Of a DNA stretch of 64,000 bases, positions 25,682 to 33,380 are shown piece after piece. A program made the position numbers and the translations under genes. Within the stretch, counting starts at the first letter, position 1. Every line of letters begins with the position of its first letter. Under the pieces are notes generated by a model. It had not been told where the DNA came from. It saw only the letters and a list, made by a program, of their open reading frames with translations, and did not search any database. This DNA comes from Aminivibrio sp. (lineage in GTDB: Bacteria > Synergistota > Synergistia > Synergistales > Aminobacteriaceae): positions 29,599 through 93,598 of the forward strand of contig JAGPEN010000001.1 of NCBI GenBank assembly GCA_018057035.1, given 5' to 3'.

Positions 25682-26293
25682 GTGTTTCTCACCCTTGAAG
25701 GTATCGACGGATGCGGCAAAACAACCCAGGCCCGCATCCTGGCCGGGAACCTGGCTTTACGGTTCGGAAGGGAAGTAGTTCTCTGGACAAAAGAACCGGG
25801 AGGATGGCCGGGGGGGGAGAAAATCAGGGAACTTCTCCTGGAACATGGAATGCAGCACCCCTTGAGCGAACTTTTTCTTTTTCTCGCCGACCGGTGCGAG
25901 CATATCAGGAGGGAAGTCGAACCTGCACTCTCTTCAGGACGGATCGTCGTCTGCGAAAGATACACCGATTCCACCCTCGCCTACCAGTCATGGGGGCGGG
26001 GAATTTCCCCTGAAAAGATCGAAGAGCTGTTCCGCTGGTGCCGCTTTCCCGTCCCTGACCTGACCTTCTGGATTGATTTGCCCCCGGGGAAAGCCTATCA
26101 TAGAGTTTCCCGCCGGGGAGGCCCGGACCGAATGGAAGAGGAAGGGACATCCTTTCTGGAAAAAGTCCGCGAGGGTTTTCTTTTTCTTTCCCGCCGGGAA
26201 CCGGAGCGAATAGTTTCGCTGGACGGAACCAACGACATTGAGGCTATCGCCCGGGAGATTCAACGTAGGGTGGAGGTGTTTCTTTCCCCTTGA
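25682..26293 (+). CDS. tmk: Thymidylate kinase
   Basis: Tmk phosphorylates dTMP to dTDP. The P-loop GIDGCGKTT lies at residues 7-15, followed by TKEPGG, and ERYTDSTLAYQ matches the DRY-type motif near residue 95. I chose the GTG at 25682 because GAGGAGG lies 9 bases upstream and this gives the usual 203-residue size. In-frame ATGs at 25637 and 25664 would add a tail overlapping the S55 gene. It starts the tmk-yaaR-holB-ricT gene order known from Firmicutes. Confidence 0.93.
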   Translation: MFLTLEGIDGCGKTTQARILAGNLALRFGREVVLWTKEPGGWPGGEKIRELLLEHGMQHPLSELFLFLADRCEHIRREVEPALSSGRIVVCERYTDSTLAYQSWGRGISPEKIEELFRWCRFPVPDLTFWIDLPPGKAYHRVSRRGGPDRMEEEGTSFLEKVREGFLFLSRREPERIVSLDGTNDIEAIAREIQRRVEVFLSP

Positions 26294-26727
26294 AGGTCAA
26301 GAAAAAAGCCGAAGAACGCATTTCCGGAGGAGAATCGGGATTTCAGGCAAAGAAAAAAGGACTTCTTTCCCCTTCCCGGGAAAGTGAATTCCGCCCTTTT
26401 TCCCAGTCCCTTGAAGATGCCGAGACCCGGGAACTCATCGAAAAACTGGATATCTTCGGCAGGAAGCTGACGCACTTTCCTGCGGAAAATACTCTTCTTC
26501 AGTACAGAAACCTGGTGAAAGAACTCCTTCGAAGGGCAATCACCGGCCTCCGTGTCAGAAGGGACATGAAATGGAGGCGCAATGACCGGAATCTTTTCGT
26601 AACAGTGGAGAAAGTTGAATCCATCATGGCGGAGCTGGAGGGCGTTTTTCAGAGAGAAGGGGAAAGGACCCGCATGTTTCAGCTCATGGAAGAGGTGAAG
26701 GGATGTCTCATCTCCCTGCTTCTTTGA
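26290..26727 (+). CDS. yaaR: YaaR family protein (DUF327)
   Basis: A 145-residue helical protein of the DUF327/YaaR family. The segments RELIEKLDIFGRKL and LVKELLRRAI, then a conserved ITGLRVRRD region, fit the family. Family members sit between tmk and holB in Firmicutes, exactly as here, and their function is unknown. It starts with TTG overlapping the tmk stop by 4 bases, and its end overlaps holB by 25 bases, so translation is probably coupled. Confidence 0.72.
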   Translation: MKVKKKAEERISGGESGFQAKKKGLLSPSRESEFRPFSQSLEDAETRELIEKLDIFGRKLTHFPAENTLLQYRNLVKELLRRAITGLRVRRDMKWRRNDRNLFVTVEKVESIMAELEGVFQREGERTRMFQLMEEVKGCLISLLL

Positions 26728-27473
26728 CTGCCTCCGAATCCTGGGGAAGGCTCCGCTCCCTCGCCGCTCTCGATCGCTTTCCCCATTGCGTTGTTCTGTC
26801 AATACCCGAGGAGCTTCACGGATCCGTCGCCAGGGAGATTGCGGAAATCGTTCTCTGCCTGAACCGGACAGGAGGCGACGACTGCAATGCCTGCAGGGCA
26901 TGGTCCGGGGAAGAGCACCCTGACCTCGTCCGTGGCGGTGAACCAGGGAAGGCTCCCGCCATCGATGCCTGCAGGGACCTCATACGGGCTATGGCATACC
27001 GCCCGGTGGTTTCAAAAAAACGCTGCGCCATAATATTTTCTGCGGAACGCATGCTTTTGCCTGCGGCAAACAGCCTTTTGAAACTTGCGGAAGAACCGCC
27101 GGAATACGGAGTTCTTTTTTTCCTCGTTTCAGAGGAAGAGTCTTTGCTCCCCACGCTGAAAAGCAGGGCTTGGGCGGTTTCCCTCCAGGGAGTGGGGAGG
27201 AGGGGAAAAAAGCCATCTCCATCGACACAGGAAGAATGGAGCAGGTGGGTGGAGAAAAACAGCGGCGTTGAGATCGATGATCTGATTCCTCAACTCGAAC
27301 CATGGATCCGTTATCTCGTGGAATCCGGTGACCACGAAGGCGCAGGAAAAATGGAGCGCCTGCGGATTTTACTGGAAACCAGGCGTCTTTCCCGAACCAT
27401 GGCTCTTGATTTTACAGTGTTGGCTCTCAAGGAGGGTATTGCTTTTGAGCATTTTTTTGGCGATTTTTGGTAA
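26703..27473 (+). CDS. holB: DNA polymerase III delta' subunit
   Basis: Delta' is part of the clamp loader that places the beta sliding clamp on DNA. The 256-residue protein has the zinc-type cluster CLNRTGGDDCNACRAW followed by EEHPDL, AMAYRPVVSKKRCAIIFSAERM, NSLLKLAEEPPE and LLPTLKSRAW, all standard for HolB. The usual GxxGxGKT P-loop is replaced by SIPEELHGSVARE, so it is not expected to bind ATP. It overlaps yaaR and ricT at either end. Confidence 0.88.
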   Translation: MSHLPASLTASESWGRLRSLAALDRFPHCVVLSIPEELHGSVAREIAEIVLCLNRTGGDDCNACRAWSGEEHPDLVRGGEPGKAPAIDACRDLIRAMAYRPVVSKKRCAIIFSAERMLLPAANSLLKLAEEPPEYGVLFFLVSEEESLLPTLKSRAWAVSLQGVGRRGKKPSPSTQEEWSRWVEKNSGVEIDDLIPQLEPWIRYLVESGDHEGAGKMERLRILLETRRLSRTMALDFTVLALKEGIAFEHFFGDFW

Positions 27474-28767
27474 ACCAAGGTATCTCGGCCTTCTCGACCT
27501 CCAGGAACCGGTACCTCCGCGAGGTGCCTGGCTTGTGACGGAAACGATGAGGGGAACGGAACTCTCCCTTCTGGGCGGTCCTCTTTCCCCCGAACAGGAA
27601 GAACGATACAGGAATTCATGCAGCGACGATTCTTCGGACAGCCAAGTGAAAGGGGGAGAACCTCCGCTTCAGGAAATAACTTTTGTCCGGGAAGCGACGG
27701 CGGAAGATATGAAAGACGCCGAAGCAGAGCGCGAGGAGGAAAACTCGGTCCTCCTGAAAGCGAGGGAGCTTCTTCGAAACCACAATCTCTCCATGAAACT
27801 CGTGGATGTTGAATTCCTCCTCGACAGAAAAAAACTCTTCTTCTATTTTACCTCGGAACAGAGAGTCGACTTCAGAGCCTTCGTCCGGGACCTGGCGAAA
27901 GAATTTAAAACCAGGATAGAACTCAGGCAGATCGGCGTGCGAGATGAAGCCAAAGCGGTTAAGGGACTGGCTCCCTGCGGGCAGAGGTGCTGCTGCAGCT
28001 ATTGGCTTCACCGGTTTACCCCCATCTGCATCAAAATGGTGAAGGAACAGAACCTTGCGCTGAATCCCACAAAGATTTCGGGTATCTGCGGTAGGCTGAT
28101 GTGCTGCATGTCCTACGAACACCACCTGTACGGAGAATTGTGGAAGGGACTGCCCAACCCCGGTTCCAAGCTCAGAACGCCGGCCGGTACATACCTTACC
28201 GACGGTGTCGATCTTTCAAGCCAGTCCGTCCGGATCAGGACTCCGGAAGGAAAGGAGATCCTTGTCAAAACAGCAGAATTTCAGCGGTTTAAAGAAACCG
28301 TCATGGAAGGGAGCCCCTGGGAAGAAACCGGCCTGAAGGAAACCAGAAGCCTACGGGACGACAGTTTCCGGCAGGGAAGAAAAAAGACAGCTGAACCCAG
28401 GGAGGAAACGACTGGAGAAAAAACTGCTCCCTCCCGCCAGGAGAGGCGAAAAACGGAGGAGAAAGCCCTTCCGGAACAGGCAAAAGAAAAGGAAAGCACC
28501 CCCCAGGCGGCACCAGCGAAGAAAAAAAGACGAAGAAAGAGAAAGCCATCCGGAGGTGAAAAGTCCGAGGCTCCGATGGCTCCTTCTCCGGAAATACCAT
28601 CCCCTGCAGCTGAAAAACCAATACAACAGCAGGGGCAGGAAGGTAAACCGACCGACGCGCAGAAGAAAAAGAAACCGAACAGCAGGCGCCGGCGCTCCCA
28701 AAAGGGAAACAGGGATACGGCCCAACAGGGGCAGAATACCAACAGCAGCTCTTCTCCGGAGGTGTAG
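27445..28767 (+). CDS. ricT: PSP1-domain protein RicT (YaaT)
   Basis: YaaT/RicT in B. subtilis forms a complex with RicA and RicF that binds iron-sulfur clusters and affects RNase Y-dependent RNA processing. The PSP1 core is residues about 75-270, with many cysteines in APCGQRCCCSYWL and GICGRLMCC. After about residue 290 the protein is a low-complexity Lys/Glu/Pro/Gln tail with RRKRK-like patches, perhaps RNA-binding. I chose the TTG at 27445, 8 bases after GGAGGG, giving 440 residues and a 29-base overlap with holB. No ricA or ricF is nearby. Confidence 0.87.
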   Translation: MSIFLAIFGKPRYLGLLDLQEPVPPRGAWLVTETMRGTELSLLGGPLSPEQEERYRNSCSDDSSDSQVKGGEPPLQEITFVREATAEDMKDAEAEREEENSVLLKARELLRNHNLSMKLVDVEFLLDRKKLFFYFTSEQRVDFRAFVRDLAKEFKTRIELRQIGVRDEAKAVKGLAPCGQRCCCSYWLHRFTPICIKMVKEQNLALNPTKISGICGRLMCCMSYEHHLYGELWKGLPNPGSKLRTPAGTYLTDGVDLSSQSVRIRTPEGKEILVKTAEFQRFKETVMEGSPWEETGLKETRSLRDDSFRQGRKKTAEPREETTGEKTAPSRQERRKTEEKALPEQAKEKESTPQAAPAKKKRRRKRKPSGGEKSEAPMAPSPEIPSPAAEKPIQQQGQEGKPTDAQKKKKPNSRRRRSQKGNRDTAQQGQNTNSSSSPEV

Positions 28768-28773
28768 AACGGC

Positions 28774-29715
28774 GTGGCTTTTTATGAAAGGTTGAAACAG
28801 GGGCTGAAAGGCGTCCGGGAACGATGGAGCGGAGGACTGTCTCTTCTTTTTTCGGGAGGCGTTGTGGATGACGCTTTCTGGGAGAATCTCGAAGAAATAC
28901 TCATCAGCGGCGATGTGGGAGTGGACCTGACGCTCCGTCTTATTGATTCACTGAAGAAAGACTCCAGGGAAAAGAGGATCGGCAAACCCGAAGACCTTTT
29001 CAGGCTGTTCGAGGAGATGATTTCGTCCCGGCTGCTTGCCGTACCGTCTATGGGGGAGCCCCTCCCCGTCACTCCGCCTTCCCCCACGGTCATCCTCCTC
29101 GTGGGGGTCAACGGAAGCGGCAAAACTACAACGGCGGGAAAACTCGCTTCACGGTGGACGAAGGAAGGGAAAAAAGTGATATTTGCCGCAGCGGACACTT
29201 TCCGTGCCGCTGCCATCGAACAGCTGAAAGTGTGGGGAGACCGGTCCGGAGTTCGCGTCATTTCCCAGCAGCACGGCAGTGACGCCGCCGCCGTGGCTTT
29301 TGACGCCCTCCAGGCTGCAAAGGCCTCCGGGGCGGATGCACTCATTGTGGATACGGCCGGAAGACTTCATTCAAAGCACAATCTCATGGAGGAACTCGGG
29401 AAAATCCACAGGGTCCTTGACAAGGAAAAAGGAGACTCCCGGATGGAAGTGCTGCTTGTTCTTGACTCCGTCATGGGGCAAAACGGCCTTGCACAGGCGG
29501 AAACGTTCAACAAAATGCTCCCCCTGACCGGCGTCGTGCTCACAAAATACGACAACACCGCCAAGGGAGGCATCATCCTTGCCATCGCCCACAACCTGAA
29601 GATTCCGGTGCGCTATGTCGGCCTGGGAGAAGGTGAAGACGACCTCCGTGCATTCGACGTTCATGAGTTTGTAAAAGCCCTCATGGGAGATGACGGTCAT
29701 GGGCAGGGAAAGTAA
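28774..29715 (+). CDS. ftsY: Signal recognition particle receptor FtsY
   Basis: FtsY is the SRP receptor GTPase that docks nascent membrane proteins at the translocon. The 313-residue protein has an N domain (1-95) and G domain with GVNGSGKTTT, DTFRAAAIEQL, DTAGR, TKYD and GLGEGEDDLRAFD. It lacks the long acidic A domain of E. coli FtsY, as most non-proteobacterial forms do. Starts with GTG 6 bases after ricT. Confidence 0.96.
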   Translation: MAFYERLKQGLKGVRERWSGGLSLLFSGGVVDDAFWENLEEILISGDVGVDLTLRLIDSLKKDSREKRIGKPEDLFRLFEEMISSRLLAVPSMGEPLPVTPPSPTVILLVGVNGSGKTTTAGKLASRWTKEGKKVIFAAADTFRAAAIEQLKVWGDRSGVRVISQQHGSDAAAVAFDALQAAKASGADALIVDTAGRLHSKHNLMEELGKIHRVLDKEKGDSRMEVLLVLDSVMGQNGLAQAETFNKMLPLTGVVLTKYDNTAKGGIILAIAHNLKIPVRYVGLGEGEDDLRAFDVHEFVKALMGDDGHGQGK

Positions 29716-30472
29716 ACGAACCACCCGCCGGCGAAAAGTGGAAAAAACCGGTGTGACCCTTTCGGAGCTTCTTCGGGATCTCTACCTCCACGGCATAGAT
29801 TTCTGCCTTTTGTATTCCCCCATTGAGGGGCATCCTGTCTTTTCAAAGGATCAGATCATCTCCGTGCTGGAAAAGGGGGAAGGGGAAAGAAGCATAAGCG
29901 AACTGACAACGCTTTGCTCATCCTTTTCCCCCCTGGAAGACCTTCTCAAAAAGAACGTCCTGTGTAAACAGGAGAAACTTTTTGTTCTGAAGGATGCCGA
30001 CCTGAGGATTCTTCCGGTCTCCTCCATCGTTGAAATGTCCGGAGCGGACATCGGAACCGGTGTCCCCCTCTGGTGGGATGCCCCGCTTCCATTGGTTTCC
30101 TGGGCGGAAGGACGGTTCTCCGCCAACAGAAAAGCATCCGAACTCCTTGACGGCATCACTGTTCCCCGGGGTGATGAGTCTGAATTCCTCCGGGAACTCC
30201 CTGGAGGAAAATGTTTTCTGTTCAGGGAGATCTATCCCTGCGTATTTCTTGTGGATGATGTCTCTGAAGATATGGGCAACGCAAAAGAAATGACCTGGTG
30301 GGCGGCGGTAGGGAAAGCCTTTGTTTCGCGCCTCAGGGGGAAAGGTTTTTCCGTGGAGAAGATGTCGGAAGCCCCTCCTTCCGCAGTTGATGAAAGGGAT
30401 GAAATCCTGGCCTGTGTCTGGGACGATGATATCCTGGGATTTCTGAAGGTGAAGGATGGAAAGAAAATCTGA
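29699..30472 (+). CDS. Hypothetical protein
   Basis: A 257-residue soluble protein that I do not recognise. The N-terminus is strongly basic (RESKRTTRRRKVEK), followed by SELLRDLYLHGIDFCLLYSPIEG, which reads like a small dimerisation or ligand-binding domain, and VDDVSEDM in the middle. There is no signal peptide or membrane segment. It overlaps ftsY by 17 bases and the DUF4416 gene by 17 bases, so it belongs to a tightly coupled operon. I chose the ATG at 29699 because GGGAGA lies 8-9 bases upstream; an ATG at 29690 is possible. Confidence 0.7.
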   Translation: MGRESKRTTRRRKVEKTGVTLSELLRDLYLHGIDFCLLYSPIEGHPVFSKDQIISVLEKGEGERSISELTTLCSSFSPLEDLLKKNVLCKQEKLFVLKDADLRILPVSSIVEMSGADIGTGVPLWWDAPLPLVSWAEGRFSANRKASELLDGITVPRGDESEFLRELPGGKCFLFREIYPCVFLVDDVSEDMGNAKEMTWWAAVGKAFVSRLRGKGFSVEKMSEAPPSAVDERDEILACVWDDDILGFLKVKDGKKI

Positions 30473-30995
30473 CGGCACTTTTTTTTATCCAGTAAAACTG
30501 ATCACAGGGGTTCTTTATCCGGACGAAACACGCTGGCGGTGGGTTGAGGAAAAGCTATCCGCCCTTTGGGGAACCCCGGAACTGATAAGTTCTGAGTTCC
30601 TTTTTACAGTCACGGATTATTACAAAGATATTTCTCCTGTCCTGTACCGCCGGTTTCTTTCATTTCAGGGCCTTCGGGACGGAGGAGACCTACCGAGGTG
30701 GAAATGGACCGCCTGCCGCCTCGAGAGCGAGAGCGGTTTACAGAGAACGGTGAACATCGACCCCGGATACGTGAACGGAGCACGTCTGGTGCTTGCGTCG
30801 ACGAAGGACCACGCCCACAGGGTATACATCGGAGACGGAATTCACGGAGAAGTTACCCTCCGTTTCATGCATAAAAAATGGGAGCCTTTTGACTGCACCT
30901 TTCCCGATTTTGCTCAGGGTCTGTACGACGAGTTTCTTTCAGCCGTCAGAAAACAATGGGTCCAGGAAATGGAATCGAGGAGGAACATACAATGA
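30456..30995 (+). CDS. DUF4416 family protein
   Basis: A 179-residue protein with the DUF4416 pattern: PVKLITGVLYPDETRW at the N-terminus, then FTVTDYYKDISPVLYRRFLSF, NIDPGYVNGARLVLASTKDHAHR and a final KKWEPFDCTFPDF. The family is found in diverse anaerobes and has no known function. The conserved acidic, tyrosine and histidine residues could form an enzyme site. It overlaps the purB start by 4 bases. Confidence 0.82.
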   Translation: MERKSDGTFFYPVKLITGVLYPDETRWRWVEEKLSALWGTPELISSEFLFTVTDYYKDISPVLYRRFLSFQGLRDGGDLPRWKWTACRLESESGLQRTVNIDPGYVNGARLVLASTKDHAHRVYIGDGIHGEVTLRFMHKKWEPFDCTFPDFAQGLYDEFLSAVRKQWVQEMESRRNIQ

Positions 30996-32287
30996 TCGCG
31001 AGGTACCAAACTGCAGAAATGAATTCCATTTGGAGCGAGGAGAACAAGTTCAGCGCCTGGCTCGAAGTGGAGCTTGCCGTTTGCAGGGTCTGGATGGAAA
31101 AAGGAGTCATCCCCGGGGACGCCTACGCTGACATCTGCGAAAAAGCCTCCTTCGACATCGGAAGGATCAACGAAATCGAAGAACAGGTGCACCATGATAT
31201 GATCGCGTTCGTCTCGGCGGTCGCAGAAAAAGTCGGGGAAAACGGCCGATACATCCACCTCGGCCTGACAAGCAGCGACGTGATTGATACAGCGTCTTCC
31301 CTGTCGCTGAAGCGCTCTTTTTCCATTGTGAAAGAAAAAACGGCCGCCCTTATGGATGTTATTGCACGACGGGCAGAGGAATTCAAATACACTCCCTGTG
31401 TCGGGCGCACCCACGGGATCCACGGTGAACCAACCACCTTCGGGCTGAAACTTCTCAATTGGCTCTATCAGCTGCAACGGGACACCGAAAGGCTTGAACT
31501 TGCCGAGGAGCAGGTCAGCTACGGGAAGATTTCCGGGGCAGTGGGAACCTACGCCCACTGCGAACCTTCCGTGGAGCGGAGAGTATGCGATCTTCTCGGG
31601 CTCAAACCGTCTCTCGTGTCAACACAGATTCTCCAGAGAGACCGTCACAGCAACGCCATGAATACTCTCGCCCTTCTCGGAGGAGCTCTCGACCGTTTTG
31701 CAACAGAAATCCGTCATCTGCAGCGTACAGAAGTTATGGAGGCAATGGAACCCTTCGGCGCAAAGCAGAAAGGATCGAGCGCCATGCCCCACAAGAGAAA
31801 TCCCATCCTGTGCGAACGCATTTCCGGAATGAGCCGGCTCCTGAGAGGATACGCCATCACCGCCATGGAGAACATGACCCTCTGGCATGAACGGGACATC
31901 AGCCATTCTTCGGCGGAGAGAATCATCTGGCCGGATGCTTTTCACCTGATCACCTATATGCTCTCCAAGATGACATATATTGTGAAAAATATGGTTGTTA
32001 ATACTTCAAAAATGAGAGAAAATCTGGATATAACCCGGGGGCTTGTTTTCAGCCAGCGCGTTCTTCTTGATCTCGTGGAGCGATTCGACCTTCCGAGGGA
32101 AGAGGCCTACGCCATTGTTCAGGAAAACGCGATGAAATGCTGGTCCGGGGGGAAACCATTCCGGGAGCTGCTTCTGGAAGATGATCGGATCGCATCCCGT
32201 ATTACCCAGGAGGAGCTGGGTGAACTTTTTTCAACAAATCATTATTTCCGCTGGGTTGACGAGATATTCGCACGTTTCCGCCGGTAA
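30992..32287 (+). CDS. purB: Adenylosuccinate lyase
   Basis: PurB cleaves SAICAR in purine synthesis and adenylosuccinate to AMP. The 431-residue fumarase-superfamily protein has HLGLTSSDVIDTA, GRTHGIHGEPTTFG and the signature loop GSSAMPHKRNP near residue 260, with LWHERDISHSSAER following. I chose the ATG at 30992 after GAGGAGGAAC; the frame extends upstream within the previous gene but homologues start at MIARYQT. Confidence 0.96.
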   Translation: MIARYQTAEMNSIWSEENKFSAWLEVELAVCRVWMEKGVIPGDAYADICEKASFDIGRINEIEEQVHHDMIAFVSAVAEKVGENGRYIHLGLTSSDVIDTASSLSLKRSFSIVKEKTAALMDVIARRAEEFKYTPCVGRTHGIHGEPTTFGLKLLNWLYQLQRDTERLELAEEQVSYGKISGAVGTYAHCEPSVERRVCDLLGLKPSLVSTQILQRDRHSNAMNTLALLGGALDRFATEIRHLQRTEVMEAMEPFGAKQKGSSAMPHKRNPILCERISGMSRLLRGYAITAMENMTLWHERDISHSSAERIIWPDAFHLITYMLSKMTYIVKNMVVNTSKMRENLDITRGLVFSQRVLLDLVERFDLPREEAYAIVQENAMKCWSGGKPFRELLLEDDRIASRITQEELGELFSTNHYFRWVDEIFARFRR

Positions 32288-32322
32288 CAGGGCAACATAC
32301 AATCTATTCGGGAGGAGATACT

Positions 32323-33321
32323 ATGTTTGCTGCTGACAGGAACCTTGCGCTCGAGCTGGTTAGGGCGACGGAAGCCGCCGCCATGGCAGCGGGACGATGG
32401 ATGGGACGGGGAGACAAGAACGCCGTTGACGGTGCGGCGGTGAATGCCCTCAGGTACATTCTCAACACCGTGAGCATGTCCGGGGTGGTTGTGATCGGCG
32501 AAGGGGAAAAAGACGAAGCACCCATGCTCTACAACGGAGAGAAGCTGGGAGCGGAGCAGGCTCCCGAAGTTGACATTGCGGTCGATCCCATCGACGGGAC
32601 CCGGCTCACTGCGCTCGGCTTAACCGGAGCGATCAGCGTCGTTGCCGTTTCTGAACGGGGGACCATGTTCAACCCCAAGAACATCTACTACATGAACAAG
32701 CTCGTCGTCGGCCCCGAAGCGGCTGACGTAATCGACATAAACCTCACTCCCGAGGAAAACGTGGCCCGCGTTGCCAAGGCAAAGGGAAAGGCTCTCGACG
32801 ACATAACGGTGGTCATCCTTGACCGTCCCCGGCACGAAGAGCTGAAAAGCCGCATACGGAGCGTCGGAGCAAGAATCAAGCTCATCCCGGACGGAGACAT
32901 AGGCGGAGCCCTTCTCACATGCAAGGACCGGGGTGGAGCGGATCTCCTCATTGGTATAGGCGGATCTCCCGAAGCCGTTATTACGGCCTGCGCGATCAAG
33001 TGCCAGGGAGGCAACATGCAGTGCAAACTCTGGCCGAGAAATGACGAGGATATAGCGGAAAGCAGGAAAAGAGGCCTCGATCTGGACCAGGTTCTTTCCA
33101 TCAACGACCTCGTCAGGGGGGATAACGTGTTCTTCGCCGCCACCGGAGTGACCGACGGTGACTTTTTGAAGGGAGTCCGTTACGAAGGGCGGGAGATTCA
33201 CACCAGTTCCATGGTCATGAGATCGAGAAGCGGTACCATCCGCTTTGTGGACAGTATCCACAAGCAGAAAAAACTTTCTGAACTCTCAAAAGTCAGCGGT
33301 ATCGAATACAGCACCATCTGA
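32323..33321 (+). CDS. glpX: Class II fructose-1,6-bisphosphatase GlpX
   Basis: GlpX hydrolyses fructose-1,6-bisphosphate for gluconeogenesis, which an amino-acid fermenter needs. The 332-residue protein has GEGEKDEAPML (residues 59-69) and the metal-binding VDPIDGTRL (87-95), followed by IPDGDIGGAL and GIGGSPEAV, all family features. The Shine-Dalgarno is GGGAGGAG. It is followed by a strong terminator shared with convergent hypF. Confidence 0.95.
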   Translation: MFAADRNLALELVRATEAAAMAAGRWMGRGDKNAVDGAAVNALRYILNTVSMSGVVVIGEGEKDEAPMLYNGEKLGAEQAPEVDIAVDPIDGTRLTALGLTGAISVVAVSERGTMFNPKNIYYMNKLVVGPEAADVIDINLTPEENVARVAKAKGKALDDITVVILDRPRHEELKSRIRSVGARIKLIPDGDIGGALLTCKDRGGADLLIGIGGSPEAVITACAIKCQGGNMQCKLWPRNDEDIAESRKRGLDLDQVLSINDLVRGDNVFFAATGVTDGDFLKGVRYEGREIHTSSMVMRSRSGTIRFVDSIHKQKKLSELSKVSGIEYSTI

Positions 33322-33340
33322 GAAAAAAAGAACACGGGAC

Positions 33341-33380
33341 GGCAAGGCGGGGAAGTCCTTTCTCCCCGCCTTGCCTTTTC
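33341..33380 (+). terminator. Terminator between glpX and hypF
   Basis: GGCAAGGCGGGG (33341-33352) and CCCCGCCTTGCC (33364-33375) form a perfect 12-bp stem followed by TTTTC. It lies between the two convergent stop codons. Confidence 0.85.
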
